Source: Gammaproteobacteria bacterium (GTDB taxonomy: Bacteria; Pseudomonadota; Gammaproteobacteria; Porifericomitales; Porifericomitaceae). From it: a stretch of 15,550 bases of DNA. The stretch lies in contig JAPPQA010000045.1 in the NCBI GenBank assembly GCA_028817255.1, positions 1-15,550 on the forward strand, written 5' to 3'. Under the pieces are notes generated by a model, which saw only the letters and a program-made list of their open reading frames with translations, had not been told where the DNA came from and did no database searches. Numbering within the stretch: the stretch's first letter is position 1; each line of letters begins with the position of its first letter. Below are positions 14,080-15,550 of the stretch, in pieces. The position numbers were made by a program, and so were the translations under genes.

Positions 14080-15390
14080 TCAGTCTTTCCAGGCGCCGAA
14101 GCCGCCGGCCACGTCCAGATTGGCGCTTCCCTGCATCCCGTCGGCACGGCTAGCCGTGGCGCTTACGCCCCAGGTGCCGCCGATCGCGGGCGGGGCTGTT
14201 CTGGCGCCGTCATTGCCGAAGAAGCGGCCGCCCCACCTGCCGTCCGTCACCCGGTAATTGAATCGTTCAGCAAGCGGGATTCGCGTGTCATCCGCGATGC
14301 CTGTAACCATGCCATCGAATTCGAATGCTCCGTTGTCGCCGCCGCCCAACTGCGCCGCACCCAGGGTCACTGTCGTCCTGCGCTGCGTGTAACTGCTGCC
14401 GTCAAAACCCTCGCCCAACCCGGACAAGTCGAATCTGAGATCGCTGATCGTGCCGGACACCATGCTGGTAACGAAGTTCGCGGTCAGGTCCACTACGCCG
14501 AACAGCAGGGATGCGGGGCGACCCCCGTCGCCAAAATTAGTCACGGCCCAACCGAGGGTGTGCCCGCTATAGGTCGCGGATCCCGTGTCAGGGAGAGTGT
14601 CGGTGGTTTCCATTCCGTCCGAAAAAACGCCCAGTACACTGGCGCCCACGGCGACGCCCACGATGCCCCTGGAGACGTTCCCGCCATTGGGCACATAGGC
14701 CCAGGCGCCAAAAGTCAGGTACTCATCGGCGGCTCTGGCATCGAAGCGGTCGGTCAACAAGGCCACGCCCAAGGCGCCGCCCTCCGAGGTCACGACTCCG
14801 TCATCGTTCACGTCGCCGCGCACCAGGCTCCGGTACGAAATATCGCGGCCCTGGGGATGAGCCACCCTTCCCAGGTCGTCGTTGAATAACGCTGCGCCGC
14901 CGCGAAAATCCACGCGCGCATCCATGTCGTCGGCGCTGTGGGCCGGAATCTGGTCGCTGGGCAGCCCCTGGCCGGTAACGGTCGCCGTCACGATCACGTC
15001 ATTACCCGCGGCATCGGCGTCGCGAACCTCCGTACTGCCCTGCGTTCTGCCGTTGATGCTCTGGGAACTCTGCGTGACGCTGCCAAAGAGCGGCTGGGTC
15101 CGCGCGACAGCCCGGATCCGCTCCTGCGTGGGGTTGGCCGACGCAGAGGCCCCGCCCCCGCCGCCGCAACCGCCCAGTCCCGCGCCCAGGCAGAGCGCGA
15201 CGGCCAACGCGCCGCCGCGCCGCCAGCCCGCCCCCGGCGCGAAGCGCCCCGCACGTGCGGGAATCGTCCCGCCGCCCCACAGTATCGCCGGGGGCATCAC
15301 CGGGTTGCCCGCACCGTTGCCCGCGACGTCCCGGCCCGTTACCGCACCGGACGCCGACTCCAGACCCAAGCCTGCCGCCCTTATGTTCAT
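14080..15390 (-). CDS. TbpB-like surface lipoprotein, probable Slam substrate
   Basis: This 436-residue lipoprotein has a lipobox LGGC with the lipidated Cys at 75, followed by a Gly run, a flexible tether and beta-rich domains. The C-terminal part has the TbpB/Slam-substrate barrel signature RWGGRFFGNDG (385-395) then GGTWGVSATA (404-413), ending FGAWKD. An EF-hand/dockerin-like loop, GDVNDDGVVTSE, lies at 192-203. Relatives bind transferrin, haemoglobin, haem or other ligands at the surface; the ligand here is unknown. A GGAGG lies 8 nt before the ATG at 15390. This makes the region before the lipobox about 74 residues, unusually long; an ATG at 15297 would leave about 43 but lacks a Shine-Dalgarno. 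It is the first gene of a two-gene operon with Slam, downstream of a TATAAT at 15440-15445. Confidence 0.85.
   Translation of the reverse strand: MNIRAAGLGLESASGAVTGRDVAGNGAGNPVMPPAILWGGGTIPARAGRFAPGAGWRRGGALAVALCLGAGLGGCGGGGGASASANPTQERIRAVARTQPLFGSVTQSSQSINGRTQGSTEVRDADAAGNDVIVTATVTGQGLPSDQIPAHSADDMDARVDFRGGAALFNDDLGRVAHPQGRDISYRSLVRGDVNDDGVVTSEGGALGVALLTDRFDARAADEYLTFGAWAYVPNGGNVSRGIVGVAVGASVLGVFSDGMETTDTLPDTGSATYSGHTLGWAVTNFGDGGRPASLLFGVVDLTANFVTSMVSGTISDLRFDLSGLGEGFDGSSYTQRRTTVTLGAAQLGGGDNGAFEFDGMVTGIADDTRIPLAERFNYRVTDGRWGGRFFGNDGARTAPPAIGGTWGVSATASRADGMQGSANLDVAGGFGAWKD
15248..15261. repeat. 14-bp palindrome in the lipoprotein signal region
   Basis: CCCGCACGTGCGGG is a perfect palindrome and continues to GGGAAT on the plus strand, resembling half of the dRS3-like element at 29-48. 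It is flanked by GCGCGAAGCGC (15237-15247), an 11-mer also present at 2-12. It is translated as part of the odd N-terminal region of the lipoprotein. Confidence 0.45.
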
Positions 15391-15439
15391 TACCCTATCC
15401 TCCACGAAATCCAGTCACAGCGCCTCGGCTACCGGGGCA

Positions 15440-15445
15440 ATTATA
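15440..15445 (-). promoter_or_regulatory. -10 box of the lipoprotein-Slam operon
   Basis: A perfect TATAAT on the minus strand would start transcription near 15433, about 43 nt before the ATG at 15390. No good -35 hexamer lies at 16-18 bp, so the promoter may be weak or activator dependent. I see no Fur-box-like site that I would trust. Confidence 0.5.
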
Positions 15446-15470
15446 GCCGATGCGAAGCCCTCAAACCGTC

Positions 15471-15521
15471 CATCGCTCCCCCCATCGCTCCCTTCCCATC
15501 ACTCCCCCCTTGAGGGGGAGT
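15471..15521. repeat. Short direct and inverted repeats upstream of the lipoprotein gene
   Basis: CATCGCTCCC occurs at 15471-15480 and 15483-15492. It is followed by an 8-bp inverted repeat, ACTCCCCC (15501-15508) and GGGGGAGT (15514-15521), around CTTGA. Stems of this C-run/TTGA/G-run type recur between genes in many GC-rich genomes. No coding region is seen from 15391 to the window end. Confidence 0.55.
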
Positions 15522-15550
15522 CGGCAAGACGAGGGCGCAAGCCCGATGTC

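Noticed and set aside
12354..14153. A 599-codon open frame opposite the Slam gene
   Set aside because: It is antisense to a recognisable Slam protein and shows no motif of its own.
15440..15480. Fur box in front of the lipoprotein operon
   Set aside because: The AT-rich stretch is only the -10 box; nothing resembles the GATAAT-type Fur repeats.

Overview
The window is GC-rich DNA, densely packed with genes, from a Gram-negative bacterium. Outer-membrane Slam, a surface lipoprotein and a TonB/ExbB/ExbD system with a TtpC-type subunit all point to a proteobacterium, most likely a gammaproteobacterium. No rRNA, tRNA, insertion sequence, CRISPR array or phage gene is visible, so I cannot name a genus.

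Layout. (1) Positions 152-4196, minus strand: a tungsten aldehyde oxidoreductase operon of the Aromatoleum AorABC type. It runs aorA (four-cluster ferredoxin), aorB (tungstopterin catalytic subunit), aorC (FAD/NAD subunit), then a MoaD/ThiS-like small protein that lacks the usual C-terminal Gly-Gly. (2) Positions 4334-11306, plus strand: a run of eight tightly spaced genes. The first two are accessory proteins known beside PQQ-dependent alcohol dehydrogenases (a shortened periplasmic substrate-binding-like protein and a seven-bladed YVTN beta-propeller). The next six form a complete TtpC-type TonB energising module: DUF3450, TtpC, ExbB, ExbD, TonB and a TPR protein. (3) Positions 11274-12215, minus strand: a soluble Hanks-type Ser/Thr kinase whose end overlaps the end of the TPR gene. 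(4) Positions 12609-15390, minus strand: a TbpB-like surface lipoprotein followed by its probable exporter, a Slam (DUF560) outer-membrane protein.

The regulatory centre is the divergent region between aorA and the substrate-binding gene. A perfect 22-bp palindrome at 4306-4327 holds a consensus -10 hexamer (TATAAT) on each strand. Each has a -35-like hexamer 17 bp away, so aldehyde oxidation genes and PQQ/TonB genes appear to fire from overlapping, symmetric promoters under one operator. Two more perfect TATAAT boxes precede the kinase and the lipoprotein-Slam operon and help fix their start codons.

How it may work together (inference): PQQ alcohol dehydrogenases make aldehydes in the periplasm, and an AOR oxidises aldehydes to acids with NAD+ in the cytoplasm. 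The PQQ accessory proteins have relatives tied to lanthanide-dependent alcohol oxidation. The neighbouring TonB motor and the TbpB-like lipoprotein/Slam pair are typical of scarce-nutrient or metal capture. The window may therefore be part of an alcohol/aldehyde oxidation and metal-uptake island. The alcohol dehydrogenase, TonB-dependent receptor, ABC ATPase/permease and tungsten cofactor genes are not in the window.
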